Positions 26,492 to 34,536 of a stretch of 64,000 bases of DNA are shown piece by piece. The stretch comes from Anaerolineae bacterium. Lineage in GTDB: Bacteria > Chloroflexota > Anaerolineae > Aggregatilineales > Ch27. The translations under genes were made by a program, and so were the position numbers. Within the stretch, counting starts at the first letter, position 1; every line of letters starts with the position of its first letter. The notes under the pieces are model-generated. The model searched no databases. It was not told the DNA's origin and saw nothing but the letters and a program-made list of their open reading frames with translations. The stretch spans positions 1-64,000 of the forward strand of contig JABLXG010000006.1 of the NCBI GenBank assembly GCA_013178165.1. The letters are read 5' to 3'.

Positions 26492-29293
26492 ATGGCAGCC
26501 GAGTTTGAACCTCATACACACCCCGTCGCCGAAGTGGCAGAACGTCTGGCCAGCAATCCGGTCACCGGCCTGACTGAAGAAGAAGCCAGCCGGCGACTTG
26601 CCCAGTACGGAGCCAACGAACTACGGGAGGAACCGCCCCCTACACTCCTGCAGATGCTCTGGGAGCAGTTCAACAACTTTGTGGTCATCCTGCTCATTGT
26701 AGCGGCCATCATCTCCGCCATCGTCGGCGCCTACACAGGGGAAGGATACGTCGACGCGCTGGCTATCGTCGCCATTGTGGCGCTGAATGCCATCCTGGGT
26801 ATTGTTCAGGAAGGCCGTGCAGAGGCCGCACTGCGCGCCCTCAAGAAGATGACCGCTCCCGAAGCTCATGTGGTCAGGGATGGCAAAATCAGGACGGTGG
26901 CCGGGCGCGAAGTCGTCCCCGGGGATGTTGTGCTCCTGGATACCGGTAACTACATCCCCGCGGACGTCCGCCTGATTGAAGGCTTCAATCTAACTGTTGA
27001 TGAATCGCCTCTGACCGGGGAATCCGTGCCGGTGCAAAAGCGGCCCGGCGACATCCTGCCAGTGGATGCTACCCTGGGTGACCGCCGCAACATGGCGTTC
27101 ATGGGCAGTGTGGTCACCTATGGTCGCGGGCGTGGACTGGTTGTCAGCACCGGCATGCAGACCGAGATCGGCCACATCGCTGAGATGCTGCAGAGCTATG
27201 ATGAGCCAGCCACGCCATTGCAGCAACGCCTCGATCAGTTGGGCCGCTGGCTGGGTACTGCTACTCTGATCATCTGCGCGGTTGTCTTTGGCGTGGGCCT
27301 CCTGCGTCTGGCTGCTGTTAACCCGATCAGCGACCCCGGCGCCTGGCTTGCGGTCCCGACCAATCAGGAAGCCCTTATCCAGCTGTTCATGACCGCTATC
27401 AGCCTAGCTATCGCTGCCGTCCCGGAAGGTCTGCCTGCCGTGGTGACCATTGCCCTGGCGCTGGGGATGCAACGCATGATCCGCCGCCACGTACTGATCC
27501 GCCGGCTGGCTGCCGTAGAGACTCTGGGCAGCGCCAACGTCATCTGCTCAGACAAAACCGGCACGCTCACCACCAATGAGATGACTGTCGTCCGGGTCAT
27601 GGTCGACGACCAGGTTCTAACGGTCAGTGGCGAAGGCTTTCGACCGGATGGTGGCTTCTCCTGCAACGGTAGGACGCTGGACCCTGCTAGCAGCCCGACA
27701 CTCCAGATGCTCGCACGCGGGGCTATGCTCTGTAATGATGCCGTCCTGGAGCATGATGGCGGCACCCTGCGCCTGGTCGGCGACCCAACGGAAGGCGCAC
27801 TGCTGACCATGGCGATCAAAGCGGGACTCGATGCCCGTCACCTGGCGGCAACCTGGCCGCGCGTTGCGGAAGTCCCCTTTGACTCAGAACGCAAGCGCAT
27901 GACCACCATCCACCGCTTCAGCAATGGGCAGCCGGTCATCCATGCCTATACCAAAGGCGCGCCGGAACTGGTGCTCGAGCATTGCGATACCTGTCTGATC
28001 AACGGCGAAGTGCAGCCGCTGGACGAGCGCAGGCGGGCCGCCATCCTGCAAACAAACGCTGATCTCGCCGGGCAGGCATTGCGTGTGCTGGCGATCGCCT
28101 ACAGGCCGCTGGACTCCATCCCTGAGGAGCCAAACGCTGACGAGATCGAGCGTCACCTGACCTTTGTTGGTCTGGCTGCCATGCGCGATCCCGCTCGCCC
28201 GGAAGTGCGTGATGCCATCCGTGTGGCCCGTACCGCCGGCATCCGCACGGTGATGATCACCGGCGATTACCCTGATACCGCCGCCGCCATTGCCGGTGAA
28301 CTGGGGTTGCTTGATGACCAGGACAGCCTGCTCACCGGCGCTGATCTCAGCCGCATTTCTGATGAAGACCTGGCTCGCCGCGCGTCAACCGTCTCTGTCT
28401 ACGCCCGCGTTAACCCGGTGCACAAAATGCGCATCGTCGAAGCCATCCAGAGTCACGGGCACGTCGTCGCCATGACCGGCGATGGGGTTAACGATGCTCC
28501 CGCCCTCAAGCGAGCGCACATCGGCGTGGCCATGGGCATTACCGGCACTGACGTCAGCAAACAGACGGCGGATATGGTGCTGACCGATGACAACTACGCC
28601 AGTATTGTCGCGGCCATCGAAGAAGGCCGGATCATCTACGCCAACATCCGCAAGTTCGTTTTCTACCTGATCTCCTGCAATGTAGGCGAGATTCTGATCA
28701 TCTTTGTGTCCATGCTGCTGGGCCTGCCCCTGCCGCTGCTGCCCATCCACCTGCTCTGGCTCAATCTCGTCACAGATGGCGCGCCGGCGCTGGCGCTAGG
28801 GCTGGAACAGAAAGAGCCGGACATCATGCGCCAAAAACCACGCCCGGCGCACCAGCCGATCATCACCCGCGATCTGTGGATCCTGACGAGTATTCAGGCG
28901 GTGGTAGAGACTGCCGCCACGCTGGGCGCATTTGTCGTCAGCCTGAACACGCTGGAGCCAGACCCGGCTAATCCGCTGCTTTCGCGCACCATCGCTTTCA
29001 CCACACTGGTGGTAGCCGAGTTGTTGCGGGCCTTTACCGCACGCTCAGAGCGCTTCAGTATCTGGCAGATCGGGTTGCTGACCAACCGCTGGATGATCTA
29101 TGCGGTCAGCGCGTCGCTTGCCCTGTTGCTTGGCGTGATCTATCTACCATTCCTGGAGCCTGTGTTCAATACCGTAGCGCTCACCGGCGAGCACTGGTTG
29201 ACCCTGCTGCCATTCACGCTCTTGCCCTCAGCGGCGGCGGAAATCGCCAAGTTTGTAATGCGTCGCCATGGACAGGTGCAGGCCGCTATGTGA
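26492..29293 (+). CDS. P-type cation-transporting ATPase (SERCA/PMCA type, P2)
   Basis: A 933-residue P2-type pump, probably exporting Ca2+ (alternatively Mn2+ or Na+). Cation_ATPase_N domain (about 5-75), TM1-2, actuator with LTGESVPV (TGE), TM4 PEGLP ion site (about 312), phosphorylated Asp354 in DKTGTLTTNE, nucleotide domain with KGAPE, hinge MTGDGVNDAPALK, and six C-terminal helices. TM5-6 has NVGEILIIF and NLVTDGAPALALG, which supply cation ligands in SERCA-like pumps. ATG 26492 follows AGAGGAAG. It is monocistronic, with a hairpin-rich leader and a strong terminator. Confidence 0.93.
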   Translation: MAAEFEPHTHPVAEVAERLASNPVTGLTEEEASRRLAQYGANELREEPPPTLLQMLWEQFNNFVVILLIVAAIISAIVGAYTGEGYVDALAIVAIVALNAILGIVQEGRAEAALRALKKMTAPEAHVVRDGKIRTVAGREVVPGDVVLLDTGNYIPADVRLIEGFNLTVDESPLTGESVPVQKRPGDILPVDATLGDRRNMAFMGSVVTYGRGRGLVVSTGMQTEIGHIAEMLQSYDEPATPLQQRLDQLGRWLGTATLIICAVVFGVGLLRLAAVNPISDPGAWLAVPTNQEALIQLFMTAISLAIAAVPEGLPAVVTIALALGMQRMIRRHVLIRRLAAVETLGSANVICSDKTGTLTTNEMTVVRVMVDDQVLTVSGEGFRPDGGFSCNGRTLDPASSPTLQMLARGAMLCNDAVLEHDGGTLRLVGDPTEGALLTMAIKAGLDARHLAATWPRVAEVPFDSERKRMTTIHRFSNGQPVIHAYTKGAPELVLEHCDTCLINGEVQPLDERRRAAILQTNADLAGQALRVLAIAYRPLDSIPEEPNADEIERHLTFVGLAAMRDPARPEVRDAIRVARTAGIRTVMITGDYPDTAAAIAGELGLLDDQDSLLTGADLSRISDEDLARRASTVSVYARVNPVHKMRIVEAIQSHGHVVAMTGDGVNDAPALKRAHIGVAMGITGTDVSKQTADMVLTDDNYASIVAAIEEGRIIYANIRKFVFYLISCNVGEILIIFVSMLLGLPLPLLPIHLLWLNLVTDGAPALALGLEQKEPDIMRQKPRPAHQPIITRDLWILTSIQAVVETAATLGAFVVSLNTLEPDPANPLLSRTIAFTTLVVAELLRAFTARSERFSIWQIGLLTNRWMIYAVSASLALLLGVIYLPFLEPVFNTVALTGEHWLTLLPFTLLPSAAAEIAKFVMRRHGQVQAAM

Positions 29294-29321
29294 GTGTTCA
29301 CTACAGTTTCCGGAAACGCCC

Positions 29322-29352
29322 AGGGGCGCCCGCAATGCCGGAGGGCGCCCCT
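29322..29352. terminator. Terminator shared by P-type ATPase and prfB
   Basis: AGGGGCGCCC (29322-29331) pairs with GGGCGCCCCT (29343-29352), followed by TGTTTGTTC on the plus strand. It lies between convergent stops at 29293 (+) and 29382 (-). Confidence 0.85.
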
Positions 29353-29381
29353 GTTTGTTCGGTCTTGCTTGACCGCGGTGG

Positions 29382-30468
29382 TTATGCCCCAACGCTGGCT
29401 CTGAGGTACGCTTCCATGAACTCATCCAGCCGCCCGTTGAGGACAGCAGTGGTGTTGCCTGTTTCGTAATCTGTCCGGTGATCCTTGACCATCTGGTACG
29501 GGTGCAGCACATACGACCGGATCTGGTTGCCCCATTCAGCTTCAACGTGTTCCCCCTTCAGGGCGGCCAGCTGTGCCTCCTGCTTCTGCCTCTCCAGGTC
29601 AAGCAAGCGCGCCTTGAGCACCTGCAGCGCGCGCTCGCGATTCTGGGTCTGGCTACGCTCATTCTGGCATGAGACAACGATCCCGGTCGGGAGATGGGTG
29701 ATGCGGACGGCCGTCTCATTCTTCTGCACGTGCTGGCCGCCCGCGCTGCTGGCCCGGAACGTATCGATCTGGAGGTCCTTCTCGTCGATCTGGATGTCGA
29801 TCTCGCCGCGAATATCCGGCCAGACCTCTACCAGCGCGAACGACGTGTGGCGCCGGTTTGCTGCGTCAAACGGACTGAGACGCACCAGCCGATGCACACC
29901 GCGCTCCGCCTTCAAGTAGCCATAAGCATAATCGCCAACCACACTGATAGTCGTGCTTTTGATACCGGCTTCATCGCCTTCCATCTCGCTCAGAATCTCA
30001 GTGCGGTAACCACGCTGCTCCGCCCAGCGCAGATACATGCGTTGCAGCATCTGCGCCCAGTCCTGGGAATCCGTGCCCCCCGCGCCCGCATGGATGGCCA
30101 GCACCGCATCCTCAACATCATAAGGGCCGGAAAGCAGCGCCTGAAATTCCATTTGCGCCACGATTCCAGCCAGGCGTTCAGTCTCAGCCGCCAGCTCCGC
30201 ATACATTGCTTCATCGCCCAGCGCGGCCAGTTCCAGTGCATCGTCAATTTGCTGGGCGATTCCAGTCCAGCGCTGGACTTCCTCCCGCATCCGGGCCAGC
30301 TGACGCATCACCTGTTGCGCTCGCTCAGGTTCCGCCCAGAAGTCCGACGCTGTGGATTCCTGCTCAAGTGCTTCAACGCGCTGCGCAGTCTTAGGGATGT
30401 CAAAGACGCTCCATAAGGCTGCTGATGACATGCCGCATATCCGTGAGACGCGTAGTGAGCTCTTCCAT
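29382..30468 (-). CDS. prfB: Peptide chain release factor 2 with programmed +1 frameshift
   Basis: RF2 terminates translation at UGA and UAA. Translation begins at ATG 30468, after AAAGGA, and reads 22 codons to an in-frame TGA (30402-30400) in the context CTT TGA C. A +1 slip over 30402 then joins the frame that runs to 29382 and gives FDIPKTAQ..., about 361 aa. A GGAG lies just before the slip site, like the stimulatory SD-like element of E. coli. The GGQ motif (about 243-245) is in SSAGGQHVQKNETAVR. The UGA senses RF2 level, so synthesis autoregulates. It follows ftsY by 52 bp on the same strand. Confidence 0.96.
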
Positions 30469-30520
30469 GTTCGTTTATCCTTTCTGGCAACAGGCTGCTG
30501 GCTCCCCACCAGCCTGAGCA

Positions 30521-31456
30521 TTACCCACGACCATCGTTATCAAACAGGCCATCAACATACTGATCGGGGTTGAAAAACAGCAGATCGTGGATAGTCTCAC
30601 CCACCCCAATGTACTGCACCGGGAGCTTTAGTTCCTGGTAGATGGCGAAGATCATGCCGCCTTTGGCGGTGCTATCCAGCTTGGTAACAATCGCCCCAGT
30701 AACCTGCACCGTCTCCTGGAAATGCCGGGCCTGACTGAGGGCGTTCTGGCCGGTAGTCCCATCCAGAACAAGCAGCGTCTCGTGAGGTGCATCCGGGATC
30801 ACCTTGCGGATCACGCCGCGCACCTTCGCCAGTTCTTCCATCAGGTTGAATTTGGTGTGCAGCCGCCCGGCGGTGTCCACAATCAGCAGGTCATGCCCGC
30901 GCGCACGGGCTGCCTGTACTGCGTCATAAACGACTGCCCCCGGATCTGAATGGGGTTGCCCCGCGATCACCGGCACGCCGGCCCGTTCCCCCCACAGCTG
31001 CAATTGCTCGATCGCCGCCGCGCGGAAGGTATCCCCCGCCGCCAGCAACGGACGCCGGCCAGCATTGCGCAGCCGGTAGGCCAGTTTGCCAATAGTGGTT
31101 GTCTTGCCGCAACCATTCACCCCGACGATGAAGATCACCGACAGATCGCGCCCGCTGATGTTCATCGGTGGCGGATCGTCCAGCAGTCCACGCAGTTCCT
31201 CCTTGAGCGCCTGCTGGAGTTGGCCCTGGCGGGTGATGCCTTCCCGTCGCACCCGCCCGCGCATCCGTTCGACCAGGCGCAGTGTCGTTTCCACGCCAAC
31301 ATCGGCCTGGATGAGCAGGCTCTCGACCTCATCCCACGTGTCGTCATCGATCTCGGTCACCCCCAACGTCTGGGCGATCCGCCCGAAAAACGACTGCCGG
31401 GTTCGTTGTAAACCTTTGCGCAGCGACTCCAATGACGCCTCCCACCTTCCATCCAC
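30521..31456 (-). CDS. ftsY: Signal recognition particle receptor FtsY
   Basis: SRP receptor GTPase docking ribosome-nascent chain-Ffh complexes at the membrane. At 311 aa it is a short form without the acidic A domain. The N domain (about 10-90) is followed by the G domain with GVNGCGKTTTIGKLA, DTFRAAAIEQL, DTAGR, TKLDSTAKGG and GVGE. The P-loop has Cys where many have Val/Ser. The start is uncertain: GTG 31456, or TTG 31432, which has GGGAGG upstream. A promoter (TTGTCG, 18 bp, TATACT; 31502-31473) is divergent to that of rnc. Confidence 0.96.
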   Translation of the reverse strand: MDGRWEASLESLRKGLQRTRQSFFGRIAQTLGVTEIDDDTWDEVESLLIQADVGVETTLRLVERMRGRVRREGITRQGQLQQALKEELRGLLDDPPPMNISGRDLSVIFIVGVNGCGKTTTIGKLAYRLRNAGRRPLLAAGDTFRAAAIEQLQLWGERAGVPVIAGQPHSDPGAVVYDAVQAARARGHDLLIVDTAGRLHTKFNLMEELAKVRGVIRKVIPDAPHETLLVLDGTTGQNALSQARHFQETVQVTGAIVTKLDSTAKGGMIFAIYQELKLPVQYIGVGETIHDLLFFNPDQYVDGLFDNDGRG

Positions 31457-31579
31457 TGTCCAGAGCGTCGAGAGTATACCAGAGCGGCAACCCGCCCGAC
31501 AAATGCCCTGCGTTCCCTCCAGTGCATGCTATAATGGCATCTGAAGGCATCTTTGTACAGTACGAGTTAGAGAGTCATC
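31457..31579. promoter_or_regulatory. Divergent ftsY / rnc promoter region
   Basis: Minus strand: TTGTCG (31502-31497), 18-bp spacer and TATACT (31478-31473) for ftsY. Plus strand: an extended -10 TGCTATAAT (31527-31535) for rnc, without a good -35. The -35 of the ftsY promoter and the rnc -10 are about 30 bp apart, so the two promoters may compete. Confidence 0.55.
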
Positions 31580-32290
31580 GTGACTGCAAAACATGATCTT
31601 GCTAACATTCAGCATAGCCTGAAGCTGCGCTTTTCGGATCAATCCCTGCTCAAACGGGCGCTGACCCACCGCTCCTACATCAATGAGCATCCTGATGATG
31701 CCCTTGACGATAATGAACGCCTGGAATTCCTGGGCGACGCCGTCCTCGATTTCATCACCGGCGAATGGCTCTACAATCGCTTCCCGGAGATGCGCGAGGG
31801 CCGCCTGACCCGCCTGCGCGCCGCACTGGTACGGACAGAAACCCTGGCTGAACTGGGTGTCCAGTGCTCACTGGGCGATGCCATGTTGCTGGGACGTGGC
31901 GAAGAGGAAAGCGGTGGTCGGGAACGCCAGGCCAACCTGTGTTGCGCGTTTGAGGCCCTGATCGGTGCGTTGTATCTTGACCAGGGGCTTGATGCCGTTC
32001 GCGATTTTGTGCTGCCGCGCTTCGAACCGGCGCTCCAGCAGATCCTGCGCACAGACGCCGACAAAGATGCCAAGAGCCTGCTCCAGGAATGGAGTCAGGC
32101 TCATCTTGGCCTCACGCCAACTTACCGCACCGTGCAGGCCACCGGCCCAGACCACAACAAGGAATTTACCGTCGAAGTCGTCATCGGTGATGACGTCTAT
32201 GGCCGGGGGATCGGGCACAGTAAGCAGACGGCCGCTCAGGAAGCCGCCCGCAACGCCCTCCAGCACATTCAGATCGACCAGCCAGACTGA
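31580..32290 (+). CDS. rnc: Ribonuclease III
   Basis: Double-strand RNA endonuclease maturing rRNA and controlling mRNA. At 236 aa, the catalytic domain (about 8-160) has the signature NERLEFLGDAVLDF and a second acidic site in ALIGALYLD. The dsRNA-binding domain (about 165-232) ends in KQTAAQEAARNAL. GTG 31580 follows AGAGAG. It sits divergent to ftsY, a common grouping (rnc-ftsY). Confidence 0.97.
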   Translation: MTAKHDLANIQHSLKLRFSDQSLLKRALTHRSYINEHPDDALDDNERLEFLGDAVLDFITGEWLYNRFPEMREGRLTRLRAALVRTETLAELGVQCSLGDAMLLGRGEEESGGRERQANLCCAFEALIGALYLDQGLDAVRDFVLPRFEPALQQILRTDADKDAKSLLQEWSQAHLGLTPTYRTVQATGPDHNKEFTVEVVIGDDVYGRGIGHSKQTAAQEAARNALQHIQIDQPD

Positions 32291-32297
32291 TCTTGAT

Positions 32298-34334
32298 CTA
32301 CTTGCTGAGGTCGATTTCCACTACCGCCAGCCGGTGATCGGAAGCGTCGCTGGCCAGAACGCCGCGCCCCGTCGGTAGCACATTGCGCAGCCACAGGTAG
32401 TCAAAGCGCAACTGGATCGCCTCGCCACGCAGCAACGTTGCCGAACGGTCAACCGCAAGCCCGTCAAAGGGATCGCTGAAGCCAACCTCAACCAGACGTT
32501 CATACAGCGCCGAGCCTGGCGTATTGTTGAATGTGCCCCCCAGAATCACGCGCCCGACGACCCCGCCGGGATGATCGGTCCCGATTAACGCCAAAACCTC
32601 CTGAAGTTGCAGCCACTGATCCTGCTGCTGAAGCTCCAGAACGCTGGACTCCCGCGCATACAGCAGGCCTAGCCATGTGTTATACACATCCAGCACACCT
32701 TCATCAGGCCGGACCTGCACCCGCTGTACGCCCGTTTGCATTCCCTGACTCGTTAACAGCGTGCCTGTCTCCAGCGTGATTGGCACCCGCGAAAGCACGG
32801 CCAGCCCCTGCAACGACTCATTGGTAGGGAAGAAGCGCACATCCATCCCCAACCGGCGTCCCAGCCAGAGTGCCTGATCCACACCAAAGGACACCAACCG
32901 CCCGGCATCTACTTCCTGGAGCAGCACCACGTCAGCCCCGCTCTCCCAGATCGTGTTGGCCATCTCCGCCAGGTTGTAGTCAAAGTAGAGGCTATAGCCA
33001 CCATGGATGTTGTATGTGGCAACGCGAATTCGATCGGCATTGCCCGTCCGGGCAATCGCCGGTGGCAACACGGCCAGCGTCACCAGGATCGCGCTGGCAA
33101 AGACACCCCCCAGCCCGGCCAGCGTCTCTACAAGCACCGCTCGTTGCCAGGGGATACGCCGCCGTGCATCCATCATCGGGATGGCCGCCAGTGCCACACC
33201 TACCAGTATCACGCCCAGCCCCATCCCGCGCATGGCCCGCAGTAGATGGCTCAAGCTGGCCAGCCCGCCGCCAAAATCGCGCACAAAGGCATATTCATAC
33301 GTAAAGAAGTCAGCGCCAAACAACACAGCCAGAATCACAAACGCTGTTACCAGCGCCACGCCGGTGATGTCGCGCTCTTCCTTGCTGACCGGTCGGGCAA
33401 TCCACCACAAGTTCAGCGTCAGCAGGAACTGCGCCACGATCAGGGCTGCCGCCGCCACCGCCCCGCTGAAACGTGCACCGATCACCACCAGCAGGCTGAT
33501 CAGAACCAGCCAGAACCAACCACGCCAGTGGGCATCCACAAGCGTCAATAGCCGACGGGCAAGGTCGCGGGCTTCAGGCACCAGCGTGAGCGCCGTCGCC
33601 GCTGCCAGCCACGGGGCCACCACGGTGTAATCCGTCTTACTCCAGTGCGCTACCGCATTGGGCAGGCCCAGCAGTGCACACTCAAGGAACAGGTATGCGC
33701 CCAGCGCCAGCCCTCCGCCCAGGGCAATACCCGAATAGGCGGCCACAGCCCGGAATGGAGCGCCACCGCTGAAGGCCAGCCGGATCACAGCAATCAAAGC
33801 CAGCGCAACCGACAAACCCGTCTGAATTGGCAGAAACGCCTCCGACCAGGTGATATCCATCGTCTGGCCGTACGCCCGCACGATCTGGTCCAGCGTTACC
33901 CCGATCACGAGCAACACAGCAAAGCGCGCCGGAAATTGCCGGGCCACTGCCGCCAGGTACAGCCCCGCCCCGGCCACGACGATAGCCGCGCCCAGAACGC
34001 CGGTGAATGGCTCATTCAGAGTCATGAACACCCGCCCGATAGCGACAGCCGCCACTCCCAGAGCGAATGCGACCGGCCGCCGCGCCAGGAGGAAGGCCAG
34101 TAGCGGCATGAGCGCGGCCACCACCACGGCCACCACTTCCGCCTGGGCAACCTCAGGCAGGACAGCGCCGGGAGGAGGTGGGTCGCTAATGCCCAGGCGC
34201 AGCACAATGTCCGCGCTGGAGACGTGCGCATACAGCGCCCCCAGCAGAAAGCGAAGCGCCTGGATAAAGAACCAGCCTACCAGACCAGCCTCAACCAGCC
34301 AGCCTGCCCGCCAGAAAGCCTCACGTCGACCCAT
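32298..34334 (-). CDS. Polytopic membrane protein with C-terminal endonuclease/exonuclease/phosphatase domain
   Basis: A 678-residue protein. About 12 hydrophobic helices fill residues 10-430. A C-terminal EEP-fold domain (about 440-676) starts with RVATYNIHGGYS and contains LLQEVD and ASDHRLAVV. The usual GDFN is GTFN (Thr at about 601), so a key acidic residue is missing while the Asn, Glu, Asp-His remain. Such fusions may act on phospholipid or cell-wall intermediates, but activity here is uncertain. ATG 34334 has GAGG upstream. It converges on rnc with a gap of 7 bp and no visible terminator. Confidence 0.75.
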   Translation of the reverse strand: MGRREAFWRAGWLVEAGLVGWFFIQALRFLLGALYAHVSSADIVLRLGISDPPPPGAVLPEVAQAEVVAVVVAALMPLLAFLLARRPVAFALGVAAVAIGRVFMTLNEPFTGVLGAAIVVAGAGLYLAAVARQFPARFAVLLVIGVTLDQIVRAYGQTMDITWSEAFLPIQTGLSVALALIAVIRLAFSGGAPFRAVAAYSGIALGGGLALGAYLFLECALLGLPNAVAHWSKTDYTVVAPWLAAATALTLVPEARDLARRLLTLVDAHWRGWFWLVLISLLVVIGARFSGAVAAAALIVAQFLLTLNLWWIARPVSKEERDITGVALVTAFVILAVLFGADFFTYEYAFVRDFGGGLASLSHLLRAMRGMGLGVILVGVALAAIPMMDARRRIPWQRAVLVETLAGLGGVFASAILVTLAVLPPAIARTGNADRIRVATYNIHGGYSLYFDYNLAEMANTIWESGADVVLLQEVDAGRLVSFGVDQALWLGRRLGMDVRFFPTNESLQGLAVLSRVPITLETGTLLTSQGMQTGVQRVQVRPDEGVLDVYNTWLGLLYARESSVLELQQQDQWLQLQEVLALIGTDHPGGVVGRVILGGTFNNTPGSALYERLVEVGFSDPFDGLAVDRSATLLRGEAIQLRFDYLWLRNVLPTGRGVLASDASDHRLAVVEIDLSK

Positions 34335-34536
34335 AGGCCTCGATCCCCTTGCCTGCCCGTAAGGCGCAGCATCACACTGCGCCGCCCACGCGCCCCATCT
34401 GCCAGCCCCCTCTCAGCAGCCCACCAGGCATTCTGCCATTCACCGCCGCCTGCCACAACAGGAAGACCGACAAATCATTTTCTACTGCAGACATGTCACG
34501 CTATAATGGCCCAACCCTCAAAAAAAGGAAAAAGCC
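34335..34536. other. Intergenic region upstream of the amidohydrolase-CYTH gene
   Basis: A 202-bp divergent gap. A perfect TATAAT (34502-34507) and AAAAAAAGG Shine-Dalgarno precede ATG 34537; no good -35 is seen. Nothing else is recognised. Confidence 0.4.

Noticed and set aside
29382-30521. prfB as an ordinary uninterrupted gene starting at 30521
   Set aside because: That frame has no RF2-like residues before FDIPK, whereas the ATG at 30468 with a Shine-Dalgarno and the CTT TGA C site explains the known RF2 N-terminus.
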